From the NCBI GenBank assembly GCA_037974665.1, contig CM075765.1, forward strand, positions 58,437,747 to 58,501,746: a stretch of DNA of 64,000 nucleotides. The letters are read 5' to 3'. A model generated the notes under the pieces. That model worked only from the letters and a program-made list of their open reading frames with translations, was not told where the DNA came from and made no database searches. The translations under genes were made by a program, and so were the position numbers. Source of the stretch: Ehretia macrophylla (lineage: Eukaryota; Streptophyta; Magnoliopsida; Boraginales; Ehretiaceae). Positions 47,314 through 59,735 of this stretch are shown here, in pieces (within the stretch, counting starts at the first letter, position 1; each line of letters opens with the position of its first letter).

Positions 47314-47869
47314 TTCTCTCCTCCTTAAACAAATCGTGTCCTCGCAATTTCTTCTTTTCAAGAGAAATCCACATAAACATCTTGAATACCCTGAATACGA
47401 AATCACAAAGAATTCCAAGTAGAGGTACCAAGGGAACACACCAATAAGAGCCTTCATATGGAACTCTCTAGAACCGCATCACTCATGAAACCCAATAAGA
47501 ATTCCAACAAAATCTTCATATGAAAATTTGAAGAATACCCGATGAGAAATACAGAGTGAGAAGTCAAAAGAAATCCCAACTATGAATGCAAAATAAAGGC
47601 TCCGAGTAAAAATACAAATCCAGAAGTCCGAATAAGAATCCCTCAGAATGTGATCACTACATAAGAACTCCAACATGATTACTATAAAAGAATTTCCGAA
47701 GAATACCAAATACAATTCCAAGCAAGAAGTCCGAATGAAAATACCGAAGAAAATACCCAAGGCGAATCCCAAACTGGCTTCTTGAATGACTTCTTGTTGA
47801 TCGTAAATATGAACTATATCTGGCTTTGCTGGTTCACACCTTAGAAATCCACTTATGGCAATCTCTATA
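47314..47869 (-). other. C1 internal region next to the 3' LTR (polypurine tract, pol vestige, quasi-repeat)
   Basis: On the minus strand the order is a T-rich quasi-repeat (GGTATTTTCTTCGGTATT, ATTCTTATTGGG), the pol-tail vestige with GCGAGGACACGATTTG, and the polypurine tract GTTTAAGGAGGAGAGAA (47330-47314). The 97-codon frame at 47479-47772 is hydrophobic because TTT, ATT and TTC codons recur; I do not call it a gene. Confidence 0.82.
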
Positions 47870-49659
47870 TGTGATACCCCGAACCTGGCATGTATTCAAT
47901 AGCATTTAAAGTTCATTTAAATTGTATTTTATTGACCTTTCACCTTCTTTGACCAAATTAGTTGACTTTTCATCTACATTGACCAACTAGGACAAGGTGG
48001 AAATTTTTGAAATGTTTAATTTTGGGCAAACTTGGGATTAAAAATAAAAAAAAATGCAATGTTAAGTTAGTCAAATTTTGAGTCAACTTTGGAATTAAAT
48101 CTGAACCAATTGGGGAAGAGTTAGGTAGCAAATTATATATGGTTGGAAAGCTCTATGAGTCTAGTTTCTAAGGCTTCAAACCGTTCGTGAATTGGAGTTT
48201 TCTAGAAGAAGTTATGGCCGTTATCGTAAGGTCGCGCATAGTTGTTTTAGTTTAGCGGGTTGACCGAATCTTTGACCTTTGACTTCTTGTCATTTACATT
48301 GCTTATAGAATGTTTATAATGCTTATAGAATGTTTATAATGCTTATAGAATGTTTATATTGCTTATAGAATGCTTATAATGCCTATATGATACTTGTTAT
48401 TGCTTGATAAGGTTAATTGGTGTTGTTCTTGTTACTTGTATGATTGTAAATGCTTGTTAATGCTTATTACGCTTGTCAGAGTTGATTATTGATTGAAATG
48501 TTTATTAATTGTTGATAATGCTTGATATCTTGTTTATTGCTCGTTTATCGCCTTGTATTGAGTCTTGCATTTCATAGTGTCCAGCGCGTGAGTGATGGGC
48601 CTCTCTGGATAGCCTCGAGTTGCCAGTGTTAGTTGCTCTAGCTCCGTGGCTATTACCTTTCTCGTTTGGGTTGCCTCCCAGGGAGATTTGGGTGGTAGAA
48701 TTGATGGATACTTCTGGGGTATTCCAAACTGGTGTTATAAGGTGGATGCGCGCTTATTGTCATCGTTGTCAACATCAAGCTCGAGATTGATGTAATGCTC
48801 GTGGAATCGAATCGAATGGTACATTGCTCGTATGAGTGAACCATAGCCTTCAGAGTGTGGTATAGCTTTGAATGGTTGTATTAATGCTTTCAGTAATTGC
48901 TTATTGTATTGATTGTTTGTCTTGATTGCTTATTTCCCAGTTATATTGCTTAACTGTCTTATTTGCATTGCACGACTTTCTTTCTCTCCAACTCGATATA
49001 TGTCTCGCCCACACTGAGTATACGTGTTGTGTATACTCACTCATCACCACCACATTTCAGGAAATGTCATGTTAGTTGGAAAGTTCGTGATTTCGTGAAA
49101 GTTCGTGCCTGAAGAGTTGTCTTGCGTGCCTATGTGGCTCGAGTGTCGAAGTTGTAAAGATATATGCTTTCATATGTTGTATGTATTTATTGTTAAAAGA
49201 AATGTAATTTAAATCTAGCTTGGTAGTTGAGGTAAATTAATAAGCTAGTTTCTGTAATCAGTTAGCATAGCTTAACTTCAATGCATGTTGTAATGTCCAA
49301 CGGAAAAGAGCTAGAATGGCATGATAGTTTATTTTATGCAGTAGCTTAGTATGGTTTAATTTTCAAGTTTGAGTGTACTTGTCAAAAATGAAAAGAGATA
49401 GGTTAGCTCTTAAATTGGAAATGTATGTATACTTGCTGAGTTTAATTGTCGAGAACCGAGGCTCGGATGGCCTTGAGGAAGTTTTGTATGGTTGGACACG
49501 GTGGTAGTCCATTTATATGCTATTACAGGTTTTACATTTCGCCTAGAAACAGGGGAGACTCCGTCCGTTTTCCCTGAAAATTTTGCCCGGGTTTGGATTT
49601 GGATTGTAATTAGATTGATTGATAGAACTCCCGGTCTCGAGAGGGATCGGGGTGTTACA
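47870..49659 (+). mobile_element. Solo LTR B3 (B family), internally deleted, inside C1
   Basis: Starts TGTGATACCCC, ends GTGTTACA, perfect CTATA duplication at 47865-47869 and 49660-49664. It is 1790 bp instead of about 2540 bp: near 48295 it jumps from the TTGTCAT region past the donor-like site, and a four-fold 20-bp minisatellite sits at the junction. Hairpin 49016-49038 and acceptor-like AG at 49059-49060 are retained. Confidence 0.94.
48301..48380 (+). repeat. 20-bp minisatellite in B3
   Basis: Four tandem units of GCTTATAGAATGTTTATAAT start at 48301, 48321, 48341 and 48361, with one or two substitutions in the last two. The related single sequence in other B LTRs is near the CCTATAGAATGCTTA stretch. 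Confidence 0.93.
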
Positions 49660-49664
49660 CTATA

Positions 49665-50059
49665 GGGGAGAGTTTGCTTACCAATTCAAATGAGATTATA
49701 TGTATGCATGCAATAGATAGTATGTGAAGTACATATACTAACAAATACACCACATAAAAGTACTCCTAGTCAAATATTTGTTCGTCTATTGCAATCATCA
49801 TATTTCACATAAGCAAATCACGTAGAAACACATTTCCACTTAAGTCACACATAATCACATAGTTATACATATCACAAAATCTTCCGATTTCATACCAATG
49901 TAACCTATAGAACATATTTTCACTTAAGCAAACGCAAGTCCACATACAAGCGTATACCTATTTCAACACACACTTCACATGCTCGCACTCGAGGTTCACT
50001 ACCCACCAGACCAAGGACCTTGTCCCGACTGAAAGCTAACTAAGCTCTGATACTACTTT
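49665..50059 (-). other. C1 internal region next to the 5' LTR, with primer-binding site
   Basis: The primer-binding site is at 50044-50055 and reads TAGTATCAGAGC on the minus strand (11 of 12 with the initiator-Met site), four bases from the LTR. The remaining 380 bp is an A- and C-rich leader with no coding sequence. Confidence 0.87.
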
Positions 50060-53000
50060 TGTAACGCCCCAATCCCTCACGGAATCGGGACTTCTATTTA
50101 TCACGCTATTCTCAACCTAATTCCAAACCCCAAGTATGAAATTTAGGAAAAAATGGACAGAATTTCCCTTATATATAGGACTATCTGAAAACCTACAAAC
50201 AATAACATACAACCACAAGACCATAATCTTCAACCTCAATCCATTTCATCCTTACAAGCATGCAAGTCAACTAGACAACAAGGTAAAGATTACAAATTAA
50301 TAAAACATTACAAACCATTCATAACTATCAATACATTCTAAACTTAACTTTACAATTACAAAACTGAATTCAATGACAATGCACGTAAGCCAGCATAGTC
50401 AACACGAAACTCTCGAGTCTTCTTTTTTACCTCTGATAGCACTGATCCTGAAAGGTGTTAGAAACGAGGGGGAGTATACAACAAGGATACTCAGTGAGGG
50501 AGGGAATGCAGCATACCGGGCGTGCAATGCAGCAACTTAACACAATTAATACAATAAATAGACAATGAATAACAATTCTAAAACCACATTCTAAAAGGAT
50601 ACAATCGATAACCCTTATCACTCCAAATCTTCGATCCCCGATCCATGAATCATGATCTCAACCTCGATATGCCGGCATCCCTTACACCAATGGGTACTCC
50701 GGATGTACCCGAACCTACGACCCAATACCCCCTGGCAATCTCCAGACCAAGTGAGTGAGGGAATAGCAGACGGAGCTAAGGCAACCAACACTGGCAAGCC
50801 CGATGTTGCCCAACGAGGCCATCGCATCCGCCGCAACAATGAGGTTGCGCAACCACGATGCAATGCAAGAATGATAACAATGACAATATAATCAAGAAAT
50901 ACATTTAAGGACAAAAAGTAGGTAGTCCTTATACCAAATTACAATTTAGCAACAATAAACATATATCAATTACGCAATTATACTAAACAATATACTCTTT
51001 TAGCAAAAAAATAAACTATAATGCACGTAAGGATGCAGGGCCCTCACCTTTATCGAGCTGCAAGATGTAAAAATGCCTTACTTACTCCAACTTTCCTTTA
51101 GCTCGAATATGCAAATCCCTAATATATTCATTTAAGTATAACACTTTAGAAATTGATTATATTAACTCCACATTAACACGTAATCCCAAATAACCACATA
51201 TTATTCATGTATGTCATATTGCCACATAGCCTAAGTAATCAAACGAATAACTCTAAAACATTTCTTTAATCTTACCAAGGACATTAACTATATCAACTTT
51301 AACAAGTTAACTTCATAACTAATTTAACTTCATTTATATTGCAAAGGAATATCAAACTAAGTATTAAATCAAAACAACTATGCTTAACACTTAAACATAA
51401 TTCAACTATAACAAAATCTAAGAATCATTATCATGTTTATTCACCCAAGTACAACATATATAACACAAATAAAAATCAAATATAGCAATTAAGTAGTCCA
51501 ATTAACTAACTAAGTAACAAGTTCAACCAATTCATATAAATTCTAACAAAACTCTTTTCCAATTGCTTACGAATTAGGTTCTAAACTTCACGTACGATAT
51601 GAAACTTCAAATCTAACTTTACCAATCCTATTTAGCCACATTTTGATACACCTAAATGCTATGAACCCACATTTCCAAGCATAATTACACAAAAATACCA
51701 AAAAGCCCCTTAAGTGATTTGAACTACAGTTACCTAATTCGATTAACCAAACCACGTTATAAATACATTTTAGAGGCTTTCTAACACATCTAAGGTCATC
51801 TAGCTATTCAAACATGACAAATTCAAACATTCGTTCTAAAGTCCCCTTTTTCAACTAGGCAATTCTACTTCCATACGAAATTCAAAACTCCGACTCTATA
51901 AACCCACTATACAACATCCCTAAGGATAACAAAGGTCACTTATTAAAGCCATGAAAAACCGCTTTGGAGGCAAAAGCTCGGAAAGACCCCGAGTGGGTTT
52001 TAACTATGACTACCCTATTCGGATCCCAATTTCATGCAACAAAAGCACCATAAGTGCTTCCATGCCCCAAGGAAACCTAATCTAATGCTCAAACGTGCTC
52101 GGATTGCATTACGTGAAAAATTCTCTTTTTAAAGTTACCAAACTTTGCATTTTATCTCATTTTCGGGCAATTCAACCTCACATGAGTCTTTGTCTAGTTT
52201 CACTAATGTCTAAAGCTCTTAAAGGAAGCCTCAATTCAATCTAATTAACAAATTATATCAAAAACTCTAAATTTTCAAATTTTACTATTCACTATCACTA
52301 TTCATCTTCTTTCCCAACATGTATTTTTCAATTCTAGCCATAAAAATCTCTAAATAACCTATAAAAAATGTTCTATAATCATATTAAGGAGTAAATAAAG
52401 CAATTATAACCATAAAATAGCAAGATAATTCAAATCTAGTAATTTTCAAGAAAAATAGAAACAAGCTTAAATGCAACAAACACATGAATTTCTCACCAAA
52501 ACATGTTGTAGAATGGTTGATAGACGCCATAGACCATTGAATTCAAGCTTGAAATGGAAGAAAATGACCAATTATAGCAATTTTTTACAAGAAAATTACT
52601 ATTCCCATAGGGGTTTTTTTGCTGATTTTTTTGACCCTTTTTTTTTGTTTTGGTTGAGTAATAGCTTGTATATATTATATAAGATATATATGCAAGAGTA
52701 TGTGTAATTAGTTGTGGTCAAAAGCCATTAAATCCTAGTCAACTAAGTTAAAAACTCATACAATTGCTAACTAGTTGAAATTAAAAGTTGTTACGTACGT
52801 AACACTATTCAAGTGACCCAAAAAACATTTTCCAAATGCATGTTCCCGAGCTCGAAAGTCCGAAATGACAAGTTCCCGATTCCTTTTATGGGTCATATGA
52901 CTTAGGAAAAATATTAAATCGAACTTTTAAAACATTCGAATTTCTTATGAATAGTGCTCAATAGTAAATCAATTAAACAAGAAGAGTAATGCACATAAGA

Positions 53001-53060
53001 TGCTCAAGTAATTTATGCAACAATTATTTAAATGATGTGATAAAATTCTCGGGCGTCACA
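50060..53060 (-). repeat. 5' LTR of C1
   Basis: Collinear with 44317-47313. Donor-like site at 51047, acceptor-like at 50449-50448, hairpin 50472-50492 weakened to about six pairs. Confidence 0.94.
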
Positions 53061-53065
53061 AACAC

Positions 53066-54110
53066 TGCCACTGCCCCTAGAAGAACCAGAACCCGAGAAA
53101 GCAACTGTACCAGCCTGCTGCTGAGGTCTCATAACACTAGGCCTAAATTGACCCTGAGACTGGGCCGGCCTATACTGGGACTAAGCCTGATATGACCCCT
53201 GCTGAAACTGTGGCCGGTAATAACTCTGCTGACCCTGTGGCCTGAAAGAACCCTGCTGAGCTAGCGGCCTGTACACAACCTGCTGTACGGGAGGCCTATA
53301 TATACCCTGCTGGCCCTACGGCTGATACGGCCTCTTACTAGGCTGACTAGACACAATATGTTCCCCCTTTCTCTTCTCTAATCTAGAAGCTACATTAAAG
53401 GCCTCCGTAAGTATATCATACTGATTCAGGGCCATCGCATCCTAAATCTCGGGCCTCAACCCCAACATAAACCTATGAGTCTTGCGCTCCTCGTCAACCA
53501 CAAACTCCGGTGCATACCGGGACAACGTAGTAAAAGTAGCATGTGCCACTGAAGCATCTCCTTGAACTAAGGACAGAAACTCAGCCTCTTTCCTCTCCCG
53601 TGCAATCCTCGGGACATACTTCGCCCGGAAAGCTTTCAGAAAGGTATCCCAGACATACGGAATACCCTGGGTCTCCCAATTAGATTTCACTATGCGCCAC
53701 CACTCCTCTGCCTCATCATTAAACAAATAAACGGCAAAGGTGACCTTTCTTTCATCAGTATAATCCATAGGGTCAAATATTTTCTCCACTTTACTAAGCC
53801 ATGCCTCAGCTTTCCGATCATCTGGTTCCCCCTGAAACCTCGGTGGATAGTACCCTAAGAACTCCTTCTGTGTACCACGCCCGTAGCATCCACCCTGTAC
53901 ATTCAGTAACTGTGCCTGCAAAGTCTGAGCTCGGGCAGCCTGCCCTGCTAGCAATTGGGCCTGACCGGCCATGACCTCTACAATCCTATCCATGGCTGAT
54001 TCGAAATGATCATCACCCCTTTCTCGGCCCGGTGCCACTTTGCCCAAAACCTCATCAACTGCTTCGGGCCGACCTGTCGTTCTCGGTCTACCAACCATTC
54101 TACTAATCAA
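53066..54110 (-). pseudogene. A1 gag, 5' part (capsid)
   Basis: The minus-strand frame opens near 54098 (MVGRPRTTGRP) and has the retrotransposon gag core: FQGEPDDRKAEAWLSKVEKI, then WWRIVKSNWETQGIPYVWD, FRAKYVPRIARERKEAEF and HRFMLGLRPEI. A stop falls at about 53442 inside LRPEI*DAMA. The following region (53440-53066) is Q-, G-, Y- and P-rich (repeated GQQ.YY-type units) and leads to the zinc knuckles. C1 interrupts it at 53061-53065. A 240-bp leader separates the start from the primer-binding site. Confidence 0.93.
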
Positions 54111-54348
54111 AGAGTTAGCACAGGTTATAGCACGTAAACAAGTTATAAACAGTTATTAACACCTAAACAACAAACTCATATAAAGCACATAAATCACTTA
54201 AGTATCAATCACAAAAACAAATTGATCACATAATCACATAATCATTTAATCATATTAACACATAGTTCACTTTTTTCATCTCATACATACTTTCACGCTA
54301 AGATAATTACCCACATTCCGAGAATAGCCCGGCTAACAGCTAACATGT

Positions 54349-54360
54349 GCTCTGACACCA
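54349..54360 (-). other. Primer-binding site of A1
   Basis: Minus strand TGGTGTCAGAGC, one base from the initiator-Met site, six bases from the LTR. Confidence 0.88.
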
Positions 54361-54366
54361 CTTAAT

Positions 54367-56796
54367 TCTCACACCCCAACTCAACCCCACCTACAATCAG
54401 TCAGGACGCAACGGAATTTTGACAGTATAACGACAGTAATTAAGACACCGAGGCTCTAAACCAACCTATTATCAATATTATAAAATTAACTCCACAAACT
54501 AATCAACAATCAACTCCCCATTTAAATTAACAACATACAACAAAACCATTTTATACAATAATCATTCCTTCAACAACCCGATCATAGTTATACACCTCCG
54601 TTCCAACTTAGTACATAGGCTATACATACATTTCAAAATAAATTATAAACTAATTTAGTAATCTAAACATGATCAAAAGAAAGACTACTAAACCATCATA
54701 CATAAGTCCTTAAGTTAAAGTAGGTTTATAATACATCATAATACAACAACTACAAACAATCTCATGGCAATGACTCCTGCACATAAGACTTATCCATGAA
54801 AGACACATTTTTCTCTTCAAGAGGCACGTACCCATAGTCTTGCTCAACAACACCTGTAAGCATGCAATAATTGAGAGTGAGCTTATATAAAACAAGCCCA
54901 GTGAGGATCCGATAGATCTCTAACAGTATTTACTATACTCCTTAGAAATGATCCTTTGAGCAGTAAACACACTAATAAACATCAATAACAATGTAAACAC
55001 ATAACTATAATGACCAATTAATAAAGGATACTCTATTTGGTGCAGCTCCAAATGCCATCACGATCTCAACCAACTTCTTATCACCCCCATGACACACACA
55101 CCCGAGGTACCTCACTAGCCCTGCCCTCCATGGCATCTCCGCCTATGCGAGATGAGGGTAGCCTCTGGTACTCATGTCGTTATCAACTCGGCAGCCCGAT
55201 GCTGTCCGAGATGTGGCACACACATACCAAGACTCAGCAATAAAATAAACATTCACATCACAGGAGGACAACCTTTTCCGTTGACTATATCTCGGCTCAT
55301 CAATAATCAATATTCAATAATCAATAATGCATCAATCAATTAATAAATTACAACAACATAACATCAATTAATCAATCAACGACTAAACAACTAAGTTAGA
55401 TGACAAAGTAGGCCACCCAACTTAACATGTATTAGACACACAACCAGACCCTAATCTAACCATCAACAACTTACAATTCAATCACTCAAACACCACCCGA
55501 TCAACTAAAGGCATAATTCAATACTTTAAAGAAAGGCAACCTAAACTTCAAATAATCATATCTTACATTCTACTAATCCAAACAACTCCAAATCAGTTTC
55601 TATCACTCACCCATTCAATCAACTACATTAGCCCTCTCGCAAACTAACCAAAACACATCCAAATCAAGCACAACACGCCTAAACCCTCAATGCACCTAGG
55701 CTGAAATTTTTAGATTTTCACACCAACATCGCAATCGAAAATTCGGCATTACAACGGTGCTACCCCGCATTTTACAAACTTTTACAAATCGACGGCAATC
55801 GATTCCAACCACTACAACTCAAAATAATCACCAAATAGCCGAACTATCAACTTTAAATACCCGAAAATAAAAATTTATGCTACAACGATTCAAATCTCAT
55901 AAGAATACATATAATCGATCCTTAGCATGCACTGAGTAATAATATAACTTCAAATTAATATTCTAACGGTTCAATATTCAATTATATGCAAAAACATAAA
56001 ATATGACTTTTGAGATCTAGAATTTTTCTCTCACCTTTGATCTGAAATAAGCCTAGATATGCGTGCAATACGTGCCCAACAAGCGAAATCCAACTCGGTA
56101 CGAAAAACTAAAGACAAAAACTAGATTTTTCTATGAAATTTTGCTTTGAAAATATGTTGAAAATGGCTTCCTTTTCTCTCTACAAAGGCCATGGGTGTGT
56201 ATGTGAGTGTGTTTTTGTGTTGTTTCATTGTGTGTTGATGCATATTAAGTAATTGTCAAACAAAAAAAATGCAAAGTCAAAGTAGTTTATTTTCTCTTTT
56301 AATTCTATTTTTAGTCTTTTAATTCTTTTTTTGACTATTTTTTGCTCAACTATTAAATTAATAACTAAATTAATTCTAGATAATATATTTTAAGTGACAA
56401 AGAGTGTTACATTAAAACAGTTTCACCCCAGTCGGCTTAAAACTCGTTTTCTTACAAAAGAAAGTGTAAAAACCTTTAAAATTCCAAAACCAATTCCAAA
56501 TCTGTTTTAATCAAACACGGGTCTATTAATACCCGAGGACTAGGTTTTAAAACATTTAAAACACCCTTGTAAAAATTTTAGCAGACAAGTGCTCAAAATA
56601 CTATTCACTAAAACCGATGATAAAATTTATGATTCTGTTTTTTATGAAAATTTCATGAATGCACACTTAGGATGTATTAGGAGTATTAATCACATATTTA
56701 GCACATTCTAAGTCATATAGCACATAAACTGGTCAATTCACGCAAAATGAGATAAAACACGCAAATCGAGATAAGATAGAAAAGTGGGGTTTCACA
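54367..56796 (-). repeat. 5' LTR of A1
   Basis: 2430 bp, collinear with 29438-31854; plus-strand left end is TCTCACACC (one change from TGTCACACC). Donor-like CAAAG/GTGAGAG (56034), acceptor-like CTTACAG/GTG (54855-54854), hairpin 54879-54899. Confidence 0.94.
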
Positions 56797-56801
56797 AGAT
56801 C

Positions 56802-58399
56802 AAACTGGACTTAGGTTACCTACTTACTCAAGCTGTGAATCCTCATAAGAGGAAAGCAACAACTTTCTATTTATAGAAGGTATATTAGTTTGTTCATATC
56901 CGATCATCAACTGCATAACTAGAAAAAGGGGATTGCAAATCAAATGGAAAAACACAGACTACTTTAAAATGAAAAGACACCTACGCCTTCAAAAAAAAAC
57001 CTATTTGAAGAGAGTTGTTACAGGTATAGTATCTACTTATTCCTGAAATCAAGGAAGATCACGAACGCCTATTGGCTTTCCTGCATATTCGACTCTCTAA
57101 TGCATATTTGACTTCACTACCTTACTCTGGTTTGATAAAGTGGAATGAAAGTAGATATTGTACTTTACTTGAAAGAGATCCTACATCGATAGTTATTCCT
57201 TCCTATAGAAGAGAGCTTGCAATGCTTTATACTTAAAAGAGACTGAAGTTTTTCACCCCAAAACTAATAATGGAATGGTAATCCAACTGATTGATGACTA
57301 TACCAAGGCTTCTTAAGACCAAAATTTATCTAATGCTTAACAGGATTCGCACCATAAAAAAAGGCTAAAATGGTTGTACAGAGCCTGAGCCTATTCTCAT
57401 CAGACAGAAGACGGACCTCTGGAATTGATCTAATATTTTAAATTTGTTTATTGCCGCCTTTATGAATTTTATACTTCTTTATATTATTTATGTTGGGTTC
57501 TTACGTTTATGCTATATTTGTTTCATTAGGGAAGTAGCCTAGCTCAGTTGGAGGAAACTCCTAATGGAAAATAGTATTCTCATTAAAGCTAAAGCGGGAT
57601 GACATATTACCGTGGACCTCAGTCCTCACACCAAATTTTCTCTTCCCGATCCTGCGAAAAAGGTAGATGCTCTTGTAGGTAGAAGCTACTTCACCTTTGG
57701 TGTTCGGCACTCCCTTCGAACAGATATCCAAAGATTCCCTATAATAGGATGGTTTGAAATGATGGTTTATTATAGGTTCTGGTAACATGAATAGGATGAG
57801 CATATGAATGAGCCGAAACATGGATAACATAGTGGTTCGAGTCGGTCGAAAGTATGAGATTACTGACTGAAGACTCTTCAATTGAGATGGGCTGAAGCCC
57901 TGCTAGTGAAGGAATGCATCCAACAGAGCGAAACAATGTTCCATTCATTTCAGTGGCATCTTTTCGCATTGGAGGCAAGTGGAGTGAAGAATCAAAAGGG
58001 AATCAAATCGAAATGTTAAAGAGAGACTCGCTACGTGAGGTGGGCTATTGAAAACCCCGATCCGGGCATACAAGGGGATAAATGCAGGCTTCGACTCAAA
58101 TGCCAGAACATTCTCTGTCGTTCGTTGCTTGGTCCTCTCTCTCATATATGTCCATTACTTGGTCCTCTCTCTCATATATGTCACTGTCTAATTTCATCGC
58201 TTCCAGGGGGTGTAGTAGGTAGGCTTATAACCGATCGGATGGGAGTCCTCAAAAGTGAGCTCTACGAACTAGTTGTTATTTCGATTAGACAGGTGTAAAA
58301 AGTCATCAAGTCTTGGCTTCTCAACCAACAGCTCCAATTATAGCAACGAAAGAAGTGTCTTATCAACTGGTAGCTGGCAAATGTAAATCCCCATGTCAA
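56802..58399. other. Non-coding DNA between A1 and K3
   Basis: No gene supported. Mosaic, mitochondrial-intergenic-like texture, as in 27911-29432, the former neighbour before A1 inserted. It contains a 30-bp tandem duplication at 58128-58182. Confidence 0.35.
58128..58182 (+). repeat. Tandem duplication, 30-bp period
   Basis: The 25 bases from 58128 to 58152 (CTTGGTCCTC ... ATATATGTC) recur exactly at 58158-58182 after a five-base spacer CATTA. Confidence 0.95.
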
Positions 58400-58527
58400 T
58401 CTTGTGTTATGTGAATTGCGTGTTAGAATGTTTGATTGTTATTGACTTGAGTGTTATCTAATCTTATGTGTTATATTTCTGTCTATAAACTGCTTTTATA
58501 TGTTGCCAGCTATTGTGAGTTGTTACT

Positions 58528-59735
58528 ATGCCGCCACGTCGGGGTACTCAAGGCCAAGGGGCAGATGAAGAGGCAATAGAACAGAGTCAGCAACCGTTGC
58601 CTGAGTAGTTTATGGCTACTATGACCACTGCAGTTGACCGGATTACACAGGTACTGCATGAGCAGAGGCAGGACATGAATAATAATCCCCAGGGAAATCA
58701 AGCTAATCCTGGTGGACAAGGGTACAGGGCTGAGAATAACCAGTTAGAGAAATTCCTGAGGCACGAGCCGGGTAAATTCTTTGGAGAGCCAGATGATGAG
58801 GCAACCGAGAGATGGATTAACTGTGTTGAGAAAATTTTCGCTGCTTTGAGGTACACTGATGAGGCTAGAATGGATTGTGCGACATTTCTGTTTGAGGGTG
58901 ACGCAGAACAGTGGTGGAACACTGTCAGATTGAGGTGGGATTGTGAGGATGTTCCACATTTGTGGGATGATTTTGTGAGTGAGTTTCGGGACAAGTATAT
59001 TTCCGAGATGGCTAGGGAAAGGCGGGAAGATGAATTTGTGGCCCTGAAGCAGGGAAACATGACTGTTGCACAGTATGAGGCTAGGTTTGTCAGCCTATCG
59101 AGGTATATGCCTGAGCTGGTGCGGCCAGCTAGGAGGATGATTCATAGGTTTGTTCGTGGGCTGAGAATGGATATACAGCTGCATTTGACTGGGCAGACTT
59201 ATACTACTTTTCTAGAGGCATTTCAAGTAGCCTCGAAGTTTGAAAAACGGAAGGCTGAGATGATAGCTGAGAGTAGCCAGCCGAGTAAGAAACAGTACTT
59301 GGGCCAGAGCAGCCAGAGTCAGCAGAGGCAGTATCAGACTGTTGTTCAGGCTCCTCAGCAACGTCCGTATCAGCCTCAGTATCAGATTCAGGGGAGGCTA
59401 GCTGTGACTAGACCCCAGTAGGGAGGTACAGTTCCTACCACTGCCAGAGCCCCCACACCTACGGGAAACACTGTTGTAAGACAAAATCAGCAGTGTAACT
59501 TTTGTAATCGATCGGGGCACATTGAGGAAAATTGTTGGAGGAAGAGTGGTAAGTGCACTGGTTGTGGTAGTGATGATCATAGGGTGAAAGATTGCCCTAA
59601 GTATAGGAATGTTCAAGGCCGTACTGGAGGCCAAGGTGTGTAGAATAGGGCTGCAGGTGCAGGTCCAGCACAGAGGGTACAGGCTAGGGTCTTTGTACTG
59701 GATGCGGAGGAGCTGCCCGATACTACTGCAATAGT
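58528..59735 (+). pseudogene. K3 gag, broken
   Basis: Starts MPPRRGTQGQGADEEA; a CAG-to-TAG stop at 58606-58608 precedes a 269-codon open stretch with the capsid core (KFFGEPDDEATERWI, QWWNTVRLRWDCEDVPHLWD). It ends in a stop at 59419-59421 (CAGTAG). Downstream both CCHC zinc knuckles are intact: CNFCNRSGHIEENC and CTGCGSDDHRVKDC-like at about 59498-59595, unlike K1. A further stop lies near 59641. Confidence 0.92.

Larger units (their letters stand above)
44317..53060 (-). mobile_element. Non-autonomous LTR element C1, minus strand, inserted in A1 gag
   Basis: The 8744-bp element has 3-kb LTRs (2997 and 3001 bp) and a perfect AACAC duplication (44312-44316, 53061-53065). Without the solo LTR B3 its internal region is only about 950 bp: primer-binding site, short leader, T-rich quasi-repeat, a pol-tail vestige (AATTGCGAGGACACGATTTG on its strand) and polypurine tract. 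No gag, RT or integrase is present. It has the same design as B1 but other LTRs. Confidence 0.93.
29438..56796 (-). mobile_element. Ty3/gypsy element A1, minus strand, expanded by nested insertions
   Basis: One element spans 27,359 bp. Its outer ends are TGTCACACC (29438) and TTTCACA (56796), flanked by GGATC (29433-29437) and AGATC (56797-56801), four of five bases alike. Both LTRs, a primer-binding site, gag, protease, RT, RNase H, integrase and polypurine tract are present in minus-strand order. Removing B1 and C1 with one copy of each duplication leaves about 9.8 kb. The gag reading is continuous across both insertion points, which proves the nesting. All genes are broken by stops. It is related to K1, but clearly another family. 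Confidence 0.95.

Noticed and set aside
47479-47772. 97-codon hydrophobic protein on the minus strand in C1
   Set aside because: Same reason: repeated TTT, ATT and TTC codons from the quasi-repeat.
29438-56796. Two separate A-family insertions instead of one nested element
   Set aside because: Outer duplications match at four of five bases, and gag continues across both inner insertion points.
57529-57600. tRNA-like start (GTAGCCTAGCTCAGTTGGAGG)
   Set aside because: The D-arm-like piece is not followed by an anticodon arm, T-arm or matching acceptor strand.
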